Below, one piece after another: positions 1 to 7,930 of a stretch of 64,000 nt of DNA. The notes under the pieces were generated by a model, which saw only the letters and a list, made by a program, of their open reading frames with translations, did not search any database and had not been told where the DNA came from. Origin of the DNA: Chryseobacterium flavum (GTDB taxonomy: Bacteria > Bacteroidota > Bacteroidia > Flavobacteriales > Weeksellaceae); the NCBI RefSeq assembly GCF_003385595.1, contig NZ_QNUE01000002.1, positions 310,001-374,000 on the forward strand, given 5' to 3'. Position 1 is the first letter of the stretch. Each line of letters starts with the position of its first letter. The position numbers and the translations under genes were made by a program.

Positions 1-69
1 GATGGCGGAATGGTATATGCTCCCATAATGAAAGCTAATTTCTATGTGGGACTGGATGTTACATTTTAA
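1..69 (+). CDS. C-terminal end of an outer-membrane protein (partial)
   Basis: Frame 1 is open from the first base to a TAA at 67-69 and gives 23 residues ending in GLDVTF. Alternating hydrophobic residues with a terminal Phe are typical of the last strand of an outer-membrane beta barrel, which carries the BAM recognition signal. It is followed at once by a strong hairpin terminator. Only the last strand is visible, so the family (TonB receptor, porin or other) cannot be named. Confidence 0.5.
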   Translation, partial: DGGMVYAPIMKANFYVGLDVTF

Positions 70-70
70 T

Positions 71-106
71 AAAAAAATCAGCTTCAATATTGAAGCTGAT
101 TTTTTT
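71..106. terminator. Bidirectional intrinsic terminator
   Basis: An inverted repeat with arms 71-87 and 90-106 around a 2-nt centre. The core arm is ATCAGCTTCAA, flanked by an A-run on one side and a T-run on the other. It serves the partial gene on the plus strand and the cupin gene on the minus strand, whose stop codon lies at its edge. Confidence 0.85.
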
Positions 107-603
107 TATCTTCCAAAATCATCCTGTACCCTTACAATATCATCTTCATCTGAGGGATTGTCTGTATCGGTGTGCTGCCAGATTTCTGCGACAACTCCCC
201 AACCTTCTAAACCAATCAGCCTGTGTCTTTCTCCCTGCTGAAGCTTGACCTGGTCTTTCGGATGATATTCTTTCAGCTCTCCTTCTTCATCTGTATTACT
301 TCTTTTAATACCCACTGTTCCTTCCACTACCTGCCAGATCTCGGCTCTTCTGTGATGGTATTGCCAGCTCAGTCTGGCTTCGGGAGCAACAATAAGAATC
401 TTTGGACTCAGCTTTCCCCCTATTCTTAAACCATCCACATCAATCCCGTCAAAATACTGGTTGGCAAAATCCTGTGCCTGATTTTCATCAATCACGAAAA
501 AACCACCCCATGGTCTTGTATCATCTTTTGCTGCAAGATTAAAACCCTGCGCCTCCAGCATTTTCTCTACTCTATCGAATATTTCTTTTTTTTCTGTATC
601 CAT
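106..603 (-). CDS. Cupin-fold sugar-phosphate isomerase (mannose-6-phosphate isomerase-like)
   Basis: A 165-residue single cupin domain. RPWGGFFVID (residues 30-39) and LSWQYHHRRAEIW (about 78-90) match the cupin half of type II mannose-6-phosphate isomerases, and H83, H84, E88 and H127 are the likely metal ligands. The guanylyltransferase half of bifunctional ManC proteins is absent. It is the last gene of the mannose-glycan locus, 34 nt after a GH92 gene. Conversion of mannose-6-phosphate to fructose-6-phosphate is therefore the natural role, downstream of the phosphorylase and the sugar kinase. Bacteroidota homologues are often named phosphoheptose isomerase, and a lyxose isomerase is also possible. 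The cupin isomerase class is secure; the exact substrate is inferred from context. Confidence 0.65.
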   Translation of the reverse strand: MDTEKKEIFDRVEKMLEAQGFNLAAKDDTRPWGGFFVIDENQAQDFANQYFDGIDVDGLRIGGKLSPKILIVAPEARLSWQYHHRRAEIWQVVEGTVGIKRSNTDEEGELKEYHPKDQVKLQQGERHRLIGLEGWGVVAEIWQHTDTDNPSDEDDIVRVQDDFGR

Positions 604-636
604 ACGGTTGTATTTGTAAATTAAATTATTATCTGA

Positions 637-2913
637 TTATTCTTTTGACATTGAATATGGAAAGTCTTTTTCCTGTGATCCCCGTTCTGTATTGGGCTTA
701 CTATCCATTTTAAAATCTAAAACAGATCCCTTTATCAGTTCTTTGTGACTTACCCAGTTTTTGGAATATGGCTGATGATTCACATTCAATGATTTCACAT
801 ACAGGTTATCTGCACTGTTTTCAGGAGCTTTTATTTCTATTTTCTTTCCGTTTTCCAGGTGAATTGTAGCTTCCTTAAATAATGGAGCTCCCAGAACATA
901 CTGATCAGTTGCCGGAGTTACCGGATAAAACCCTAATGCTGAAAAAATATACCATGCAGAAGTCTGCCCGTTATCTTCATCCCCGCAATATCCGTCCGGT
1001 GTTGGCTGATATAATTTATTCATTACCTGTCTCACCCAATACTGTGTTTTATAGGGTGTACCAGCATAATTGTACAGATAGATCATATGCTGAATAGGCT
1101 GATTCCCATGGGCATATTGTCCCATATTCATGATCTGCATTTCTCTGATTTCATGGATTACTCCTCCGTAATAACTGTCATCAAAAACCGGAGGCAATGA
1201 GAAAACCTCATCAAGTTTGGCTTCAAACTTTTTTCTTCCCCCCATTAATTCTGAAAGCCCGTTGATATCCTGGAAAACAGACCATGTATAATGCCAGCTG
1301 TTCCCTTCTGTAAAAGCATCCCCCCATTTAAACGGATTAAAAGGTTTCTGAAAATTACCATCTTTATTTTTACCACGCATCAGGCCTGTTTCCTTATCGA
1401 AGAGATTTTTATAATTATAAGCTCTTTTTTTATAGATATCAATCTCTGAAGCAGGTTTTCCCAATGCCTTTCCAAGCTGGTAAATAGAAAAATCATCATA
1501 AGCATACTCCAGGGTTCTGGCAGCATTCTCGTTTATTTTAACGTCATAAGGAACATAACCCAATGTATTGTAATATTGTACTCCTGCACGGCCTACAGCT
1601 TCAATCGGTCCTTCATGATTGGCTCCATGCTTTACTGCTTGCCAAAGGGTCTCCACATCATATCCCCTAAGTCCTTTGATATAAGCATCTGCCACAACGG
1701 AAGCGGAGTTATTTCCGATCATAATATCAGAATATCCGGGACTGCTCCACTCCGGCAGGAAACCACCTTCTTTATAGGCATTAGCCAGCCCTTCCTGCAT
1801 TTCAACATTTATGCTTGGATATACCAGATTCAGGAAAGGATATAAGGCACGGAATGTATCCCAAAAACCTGTTCCCGCAAACATTCTTCCATCCAGGATC
1901 TTCCCATTGTAGGGGCTCCAGTGCCGGATTTTATTCTGAGCATCAATTTCATATAATTTTTGAGGAAAAAACAGTGTCCTGTACAGAGAGGAATAAAATG
2001 TCCTTATCTGCTGATCTGTTCCTCCTTTTACCTCAATTTTACCCAATGTTTTGTTCCAGATACTTTTAGCATCAGCTTTTACCTGTTCAAAATTACGGTT
2101 CCCAATCTCTCGTTTAAGATTCAGTTCAGCCTGTTCGAAACTTATAAATGAGGAAGCTACCTTAGCATACACCGTTTCTTTATTTTTAAGCTTAAAACCT
2201 ACTACCGCACCTGTATGTTCACTGGTTATTTCCAGCTGTCCATCAACCAGTTGATTATCTTTCCATGTTCTTGCCAGTTCAAAATCTTTATCAAATTGAA
2301 CAACAAAATAGTTTTTAAAGTTTTCATACTTCCCGGTTGAATATCTTGTCGTGTAACCAAGAATTTTTCTTTCTTTGGGCAGAATCCTGATATAAGAACC
2401 TTTATTCAAAGCATCTATGACGATATAAGCACTATCTGTCTTAGGAAAATCAAACTTGAAAAAAGAAGCTCTTTCCGTAGGAGTAAACTCTGTAGTAACA
2501 TTAATATCAGCAAGATAAACACTATAAAAATAAGGTGTTGAAATTTCTGCTTTATGACTGAACCAGCTGCTCCTCTCCTCTTCTTTAAACTTTAGTTTCC
2601 CGACACCCGGCATGATTGCAAAAGCTCCATAATCATTCATCCAGGGAGACGGCTGATGGGTTTGTTTAAACCCTTTAATCTTGTCTGCATCATACGTATA
2701 AGCCCATCCATCACCCATTTTACCTGTTTGTGGAGTCCATAGATTCATCCCCCATGGCAACCCTACAGCCGGATAAGTATTTCCGTTTGATAAGGATGGC
2801 TTGGATTGTGTGCCCATAAGCGGATTTACATAATCCACCGGAGATGGGTTTTGGCTAAAAAGTAAAGCACTCAGCAAGAGAAAGTACGTAGAAAGTATAG
2901 ACTTCATTATCAT
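637..2913 (-). CDS. GH92 exo-alpha-mannosidase (first copy)
   Basis: 758 residues with an N-terminal Sec signal (MKSILSTYFLLLSALLFSQ) and then the GH92 N-terminal beta-sandwich and (alpha/alpha)6 catalytic domain. The family signature near the C-terminus is GDEDNGQTSAWYIFSALGF. GH92 enzymes are calcium-dependent inverting mannosidases acting on terminal alpha-mannose of N-glycans. This copy reads AHGNQPIQHM where the other GH92 in the operon has GDEPGHHVPY, so the two probably prefer different linkages. The start could equally be the second Met, at 2907. It lies 13 nt downstream of the ROK gene and is expected to act in the periplasm. Confidence 0.9.
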   Translation of the reverse strand: MIMKSILSTYFLLLSALLFSQNPSPVDYVNPLMGTQSKPSLSNGNTYPAVGLPWGMNLWTPQTGKMGDGWAYTYDADKIKGFKQTHQPSPWMNDYGAFAIMPGVGKLKFKEEERSSWFSHKAEISTPYFYSVYLADINVTTEFTPTERASFFKFDFPKTDSAYIVIDALNKGSYIRILPKERKILGYTTRYSTGKYENFKNYFVVQFDKDFELARTWKDNQLVDGQLEITSEHTGAVVGFKLKNKETVYAKVASSFISFEQAELNLKREIGNRNFEQVKADAKSIWNKTLGKIEVKGGTDQQIRTFYSSLYRTLFFPQKLYEIDAQNKIRHWSPYNGKILDGRMFAGTGFWDTFRALYPFLNLVYPSINVEMQEGLANAYKEGGFLPEWSSPGYSDIMIGNNSASVVADAYIKGLRGYDVETLWQAVKHGANHEGPIEAVGRAGVQYYNTLGYVPYDVKINENAARTLEYAYDDFSIYQLGKALGKPASEIDIYKKRAYNYKNLFDKETGLMRGKNKDGNFQKPFNPFKWGDAFTEGNSWHYTWSVFQDINGLSELMGGRKKFEAKLDEVFSLPPVFDDSYYGGVIHEIREMQIMNMGQYAHGNQPIQHMIYLYNYAGTPYKTQYWVRQVMNKLYQPTPDGYCGDEDNGQTSAWYIFSALGFYPVTPATDQYVLGAPLFKEATIHLENGKKIEIKAPENSADNLYVKSLNVNHQPYSKNWVSHKELIKGSVLDFKMDSKPNTERGSQEKDFPYSMSKE

Positions 2914-2926
2914 TTTATTAGTGTAT

Positions 2927-3784
2927 TCAGGATTTTTTTAAAGCATAACTGGCAGCTCCTAAAATGGCTGCATCTTCAAAAATAGCAGAAATTCTGATGG
3001 GTAGGTTAATATTGTTCTTTATTAAATTGTGAATAAATCTTTTTTCAAAATATGGATAAGCTTTTGCGATATTCCCTCCTATAACTAAAACTTCCGGTTC
3101 ATAACCCTTAACATATTGTACAACAAACTCTGCAAAAGAATCAGCATATTCATCAAATATTTGGGTTTGTATTTCCTGTTCCTTTTCCAGCAGGTCTTTA
3201 GTTCCTGAAATCTTTTCACCTGTTAATTCAGCATAGCGGTTCACAAACCATCTTGTTGCCAAATAATCTTCACAAATTGATTCCTTAAATGGTGAATCCC
3301 AAAGGTCTTCATCTGTCGCAATTTCCCCATTATAAAAAGTAGTCCCGAGCCCTGTTCCGAGAGTCACTCCAAAAATCTTTTTAAAGTTCTGTACACAGCC
3401 GCCAAAAACTTCCCCTTCCATAAAGGCGGCTGCATCATTTACAAAATGTATCTGTCCCGTGGAAATTGATAATCTTTCTGCCAGCTCCTTTTTAACATTA
3501 ACCTGATAAATATCGATAAACTTTCCCTGCTGCATCAGAGAAATTCCGCTATCATAATCAAAAGGCCCGGGCATTGCAACTCCTATTAAGAGGTCTTTTC
3601 TGCTCAGATCATAAGCTGCTTTCTCAACAGCTGAAATCCATGAAGAAAATATTGTTTCACGCCCCCCAAAGGAGTCAACATGTTCTCTGACATATGTAGA
3701 GGATAATATTTCTCTTTTCTCAGGATTAACCTGAGCCAATGTTATATGCGATCCTCCAATATCTATTCCAAGTATATTCTGCAT
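2927..3784 (-). CDS. ROK-family sugar kinase, zinc motif absent
   Basis: 285 residues. The N-terminal phosphate loop is GIDIGGSHITLA (residues 5-16), VNDAAAF carries the catalytic Asp, GVTLGTGLGT is the second ROK glycine motif, and VLVIGGNIA is the adenosine motif. The usual ROK zinc site (CxCGxxGC) is not present; the corresponding stretch reads ICEDYLATRWFVNRY. Cytoplasmic, with no signal peptide. In this operon it most plausibly phosphorylates the mannose or N-acetylglucosamine released from imported glycan. Repressor-type ROK proteins carry an N-terminal winged helix, which is missing here, so a kinase role is favoured. Confidence 0.8.
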   Translation of the reverse strand: MQNILGIDIGGSHITLAQVNPEKREILSSTYVREHVDSFGGRETIFSSWISAVEKAAYDLSRKDLLIGVAMPGPFDYDSGISLMQQGKFIDIYQVNVKKELAERLSISTGQIHFVNDAAAFMEGEVFGGCVQNFKKIFGVTLGTGLGTTFYNGEIATDEDLWDSPFKESICEDYLATRWFVNRYAELTGEKISGTKDLLEKEQEIQTQIFDEYADSFAEFVVQYVKGYEPEVLVIGGNIAKAYPYFEKRFIHNLIKNNINLPIRISAIFEDAAILGAASYALKKS

Positions 3785-3933
3785 TTTATAGTTTTATTTT
3801 ACTGATAATTAAAAACGGACAAACAAAAAGCAAAAATAAATAACTCAGCATGATCATCATACTTTTTTTATATTCATTTCCGTTTCTGCCTGCCCTTATT
3901 AATCCACATTTAATTTTTTATCTTTCAGCTGGT

Positions 3934-6360
3934 CTATTTCACAATTAATTTACCAGATGAGATCATCTGATTATTTTTTGATGTTACTTTATAAAGGTAA
4001 GTACCTGCAGTCAGCTCCTGTGTACTGATTGTTATATATTCTGTGTCAACATTCTGTTTTTTAGCTATTTTCCCGGATACATCATATAATGTTATTTCAA
4101 AAGCAGAACTATCGTTGATTCTGAAGTGAGCAAGATCTCCTCTTTTAACAGGATTCGGATAAATACCGTTTTCTTTTTCAACTGCAGCCCCAAGCTTCCA
4201 TGTTGCTTCTCTGGCTGTTAAAGAAGAGGAACATGAAGGAACATCCGTTTTCCAGTTGGTATCAGTCATCCCGATCAAAGTCGCGGAATGCCCATTTAAA
4301 CCGGCATCTACAGCTCCATTTCCACTACCATCATTCATTTTCCAGTTTGCTTCCAGACCTGTCGAACCAGCTGTAACATTACATTTATTATTCAGAATTT
4401 CCTGAGCTGTCAATGCTCTTTTCCAAACCCTGAATTCATCCAGTAGTCCGTTAAGGGTTCGGGAGTTATCATAATTTCTGGCCATGTAAAGAATACCATT
4501 GGCAGTAAAATTTCCTGTGGCCGTTGTACTTGCATCAAGATTTCCATTAATATACAGTTTCATTGCTGCTCCATCATAAGTAGCGGCTACATGGTACCAT
4601 GTATTGGCACTTAAACCTGTATTCCCATTCAGCTTTATCTGACTGGAACCAAAGCTTAATATAAACTGCAGTTTATTATTGGCAAGGTTTGCATCTCCCA
4701 GTCTTAATATGGCAGAATTATTGTCTCCTACCTCAATTCCTATTACTGATGAAATATATGGAAAGGCTGTTTTGAATGAATTTACTTTTATCCAGCCTTC
4801 AAAAGTTACCGCGTTTCCATTAAGATTAAACTGTCCTGCATTAAGATATTGAGTACTTCCGTTAAAAGACAACGATCTTGGGCCAGGGCTGGTCACAGGG
4901 GCAAAACCGCTATTGAACGGAGTTTCTGCTGAGTAAGCGCTTGAAGTGGTTCCCCCGCATACAGACTGTACTTTCCATACATAGTTTGTATTGGCTGTCA
5001 GATTCTGCAGTGTATAGGTATTACCGGAAATATTGGAAACAGTAGTCCAGGTTGAAGCTGAAGAGGTTTTATATTGTAGTGTATAGGAAGAAGCACTTCC
5101 TACAGCACCCCAGGTTAGTGTAGTGGTAGTTCCCAGATTTGATGCGCTAAGCCCTGATGGAGTAGCACATCCATTTCCTGAATTAAATCTGGGAGCAAAA
5201 AGATAGGTACTTTTTAATGTTGAGGAACAGTTGCTCTGTATTCTCCAGTCATATTCCGTATTAAGGGTTAAATTATTGATCACAATATTATTTCCTGAAT
5301 AATTGGCTGCTGCGCTGGTCCACGTTGCTGAGCCGGCTGGTTTATAATCAATATTATACGTTTGTGATCCATTGGAGACCCAGTTTAACCTGGCAGTTGT
5401 TCCGGTGATATTGTTGGCTTCAAGACCCAGTGGCGGATCACATGTTTGTCCCTGCGTCCATGAATAAAGCTGACCGGTAAGTGCAGTATTCTCATTATAC
5501 AGAATGCTTGATCCGGTACTCAGATAACTTGCATTGTTGGCTCCATTCAGGTCGTACCACATAAATACTCCATATCCGTCATTCTTTGTTTTGGTAGCCA
5601 GATTGGCAAGGGTAGAAGCAGATGTAGAACCTGAGTTCGAATTTTGTATCCAGGTAGCAGCCGCAGAAAGCTTAGCTTTGGTAAGAGGCGGTACATTAGG
5701 TGCACTGTACGTTCCGTAATAAGCATTCCAGCTATAATCTATATAATTTCCGGCCTGGTCTCCATTGTAACTTTGCCTTGAAGTTGCAGGGCCAAGGTAA
5801 TAGAATGTGATGAGCTTGTCCGGCATTGCTGCTTTAAGCTCCTGTAACAGCATAACAAAAGAACTGCTGTTGGGCTGCCCGGTACCGTTATTTCCATAAT
5901 CAGAATATTCATCATCCAGATCTACCCCATCCAGCCCGTAGGTGTAAACAGTATTGGCTATCTGTAATGCAAAGTCTTTCGCAGCTTCACGGTTAGGAAA
6001 GTTGGAGATTCCCGCTCCCTGATGATTTCCCAGAATATCCAGCAATACTTTGATTCCCTTTTGCTGCAGAGGTTTTACATAAGTATTTACATCATTCAGG
6101 ACTTTGGTAACGTTATTATTGCTGGAAATATATGCCCTGCTTTTTGAAACATCATAATTAATGTTTGCCGCAAAGATAATAGCGACATCAAAAAGCTGTT
6201 TTCCACTGTTTTGCAAAGTATACGACCCTGCATTCAGCATATTGTTGTTGTTCACTTCCACATAACAGATTCCTACAGGATTAAGCTGTTGTGCGTTGAG
6301 CAGAGAACCTGATTGGAGCATCATTGCAATCAGTGTAATAAAGAAGGATTTTTTTTTCAT
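3934..6360 (-). CDS. T9SS-secreted GH18 endo-beta-N-acetylglucosaminidase (EndoH/EndoF type)
   Basis: 808 residues. A signal peptide ends near LLNAQ (about residue 24). The GH18 barrel carries DGVDLDDEYSDYG; D144, D147, D149 and E151 form the DxxDxDxE motif, with E151 the likely acid. The DDEY..YG form is that of EndoH/EndoF1 enzymes, which cleave the chitobiose core of high-mannose N-glycans. Two fibronectin type III domains follow (about 307-395 and 397-480), then a LamG/concanavalin-like domain (about 495-705). A type A T9SS sorting domain ends the protein (IYPNPVKRGD near 737, final GKLIVK), so the enzyme is exported or surface-anchored. It is the only product in the locus expected to attack the glycoprotein outside the cell. 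Confidence 0.92.
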   Translation of the reverse strand: MKKKSFFITLIAMMLQSGSLLNAQQLNPVGICYVEVNNNNMLNAGSYTLQNSGKQLFDVAIIFAANINYDVSKSRAYISSNNNVTKVLNDVNTYVKPLQQKGIKVLLDILGNHQGAGISNFPNREAAKDFALQIANTVYTYGLDGVDLDDEYSDYGNNGTGQPNSSSFVMLLQELKAAMPDKLITFYYLGPATSRQSYNGDQAGNYIDYSWNAYYGTYSAPNVPPLTKAKLSAAATWIQNSNSGSTSASTLANLATKTKNDGYGVFMWYDLNGANNASYLSTGSSILYNENTALTGQLYSWTQGQTCDPPLGLEANNITGTTARLNWVSNGSQTYNIDYKPAGSATWTSAAANYSGNNIVINNLTLNTEYDWRIQSNCSSTLKSTYLFAPRFNSGNGCATPSGLSASNLGTTTTLTWGAVGSASSYTLQYKTSSASTWTTVSNISGNTYTLQNLTANTNYVWKVQSVCGGTTSSAYSAETPFNSGFAPVTSPGPRSLSFNGSTQYLNAGQFNLNGNAVTFEGWIKVNSFKTAFPYISSVIGIEVGDNNSAILRLGDANLANNKLQFILSFGSSQIKLNGNTGLSANTWYHVAATYDGAAMKLYINGNLDASTTATGNFTANGILYMARNYDNSRTLNGLLDEFRVWKRALTAQEILNNKCNVTAGSTGLEANWKMNDGSGNGAVDAGLNGHSATLIGMTDTNWKTDVPSCSSSLTAREATWKLGAAVEKENGIYPNPVKRGDLAHFRINDSSAFEITLYDVSGKIAKKQNVDTEYITISTQELTAGTYLYKVTSKNNQMISSGKLIVK

Positions 6361-6471
6361 TGTATAAATTATTTTGATGTTTTTGATGTTGAAATTTTAT
6401 ACAGCATCCCCCCGGGCATCTTTCTTTTTTAAAGAAAAATACCTGAAAATGAGAGCAATATAAAACGATGA

Positions 6472-7899
6472 TTATGTCAGCAGCTCCGGATTTTCATTAA
6501 AGGTTTTCCACAATAATTCTCCAAATAAAGTATTGGCCCATGCAAACCATTCTCTGGTGAATTTTTTGTCATTGTCTTTATGGAAGGATTCATGCATAAA
6601 GCCTGTTCCTCCATGCGTTTTCTGAAGAGTATCTATACACCATTTAATCTCACTTTTATCCTTTGAAGTAAGCGCTTTCATAATAATACTCATCGGCCAG
6701 ATCATATCTAGCCCAATGTGTGGTCCTCCTATCCCTTCTGCAAGTTTTCCTTTAAAGAAAAATGGATTATCTTTTGACCATACATATTTTCTTGTATTTA
6801 AATAAACCGGATCATCTGATTTTACTGCATCCAGATAAGGCAATCCTAACAGACTCGGACAATTGGCATCATCCATCAGGTTATAGCTTCCAAAACCGTT
6901 GGTTTCAAAAACATATATTTTTCCATATTGGGGATGATCATAGATTCCGTATTTTTTGATCGCTGCATCTACCTCATCAGCAAGGCTTGTTAATTGCTGG
7001 GCCAAAGATTTATCATTCTTGATCTCAGCTACCATTTCTGACGCCTGCCGGAGACTTACAACTGCAAATAAATTGGAAGGGATTAAAAATCCATAAATAG
7101 TAGCATCATCACTTGGACGGAACATGGAGCTGATCAATCCGACCGGATTTGTTGGGTAACCATATCCTCCCATAGGAACCCCATCAGTTGCCCATGATGT
7201 AGTCCGTTCAAATTTATAAGGTCCAAGATCATTTTTCCTTTGCTGCTCTTTAAAAGTCTGTAAAGTGAGCTTAATTCCCTGGAGCCAGTTATTATCAAAA
7301 GGTTTGGTATCTCCCGTCGTTTTCCAGAAATGATAGGCAAGCCGGATAGGATAACATAACGAATCTATCTCCCATTTTCTTTCATGGGTACCCGGCTTCA
7401 TATCTGTATGATCATATTCTTTCCACTTACTTATCTTTTTATCATCATTATAAAATGCATTGGCATAAGGGTCTTTAAGGATAAATGCTGTCTGTTTATG
7501 GATAACTCCTGAGATCAGTTTATGAAGTTTTTCATCCTTTCCGGAGAACTGCAGGTAAGGAAAAACCTGTGCAGAACTGTCGCGAAGCCACATCGCATCA
7601 ATATCTCCAGTGATCACATAGGTATCAGGCTGTCCGTTTGTTTCACTATAAAAAACGGTAGTATCCAATGTATTAGGAAAGCAATTTTCAAAGAGCCAGC
7701 CCAATTCTTTATTTTTAACTTTCTTCTTAAAAGCTGCGATAGCATTTTCCACAGATTCACTTGTAAAGTGTCTCTTATCTTTCGGAACCCTAACAACAGG
7801 GAAATTGTCTGTAATCAGGTTTTTTGCAAAAACATTCTGAGTAAACAGCAATCCTGCCCCTGCGAGTGCACTTTTTTTAATAAAATTCCTCCTTTCCAT
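6472..7899 (-). CDS. GH125 exo-alpha-1,6-mannosidase with Tat-type signal
   Basis: 475 residues of the former DUF1237 family, metal-independent inverting mannosidases specific for alpha-1,6-mannose. Visible family blocks are DIDAMWLRDSSAQVFPYL (about 100-117), WEIDSLCYPIRLAY, and HGGTGFMHESFHKD followed by TREWFAWANTLFGELL near the C-terminus. The N-terminus MERRNFIKKSALAGAGLLF is a twin-arginine signal (RRNFIK), unlike the Sec signals of its neighbours, which suggests folding before export to the periplasm. It lies 31 nt after a GH92 gene and would remove core alpha-1,6-mannose once GH92 has trimmed the branches. Confidence 0.9.
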   Translation of the reverse strand: MERRNFIKKSALAGAGLLFTQNVFAKNLITDNFPVVRVPKDKRHFTSESVENAIAAFKKKVKNKELGWLFENCFPNTLDTTVFYSETNGQPDTYVITGDIDAMWLRDSSAQVFPYLQFSGKDEKLHKLISGVIHKQTAFILKDPYANAFYNDDKKISKWKEYDHTDMKPGTHERKWEIDSLCYPIRLAYHFWKTTGDTKPFDNNWLQGIKLTLQTFKEQQRKNDLGPYKFERTTSWATDGVPMGGYGYPTNPVGLISSMFRPSDDATIYGFLIPSNLFAVVSLRQASEMVAEIKNDKSLAQQLTSLADEVDAAIKKYGIYDHPQYGKIYVFETNGFGSYNLMDDANCPSLLGLPYLDAVKSDDPVYLNTRKYVWSKDNPFFFKGKLAEGIGGPHIGLDMIWPMSIIMKALTSKDKSEIKWCIDTLQKTHGGTGFMHESFHKDNDKKFTREWFAWANTLFGELLWKTFNENPELLT

Positions 7900-7930
7900 T
7901 GATACTTTATTTCGTTAGTTTTATTTGTTT

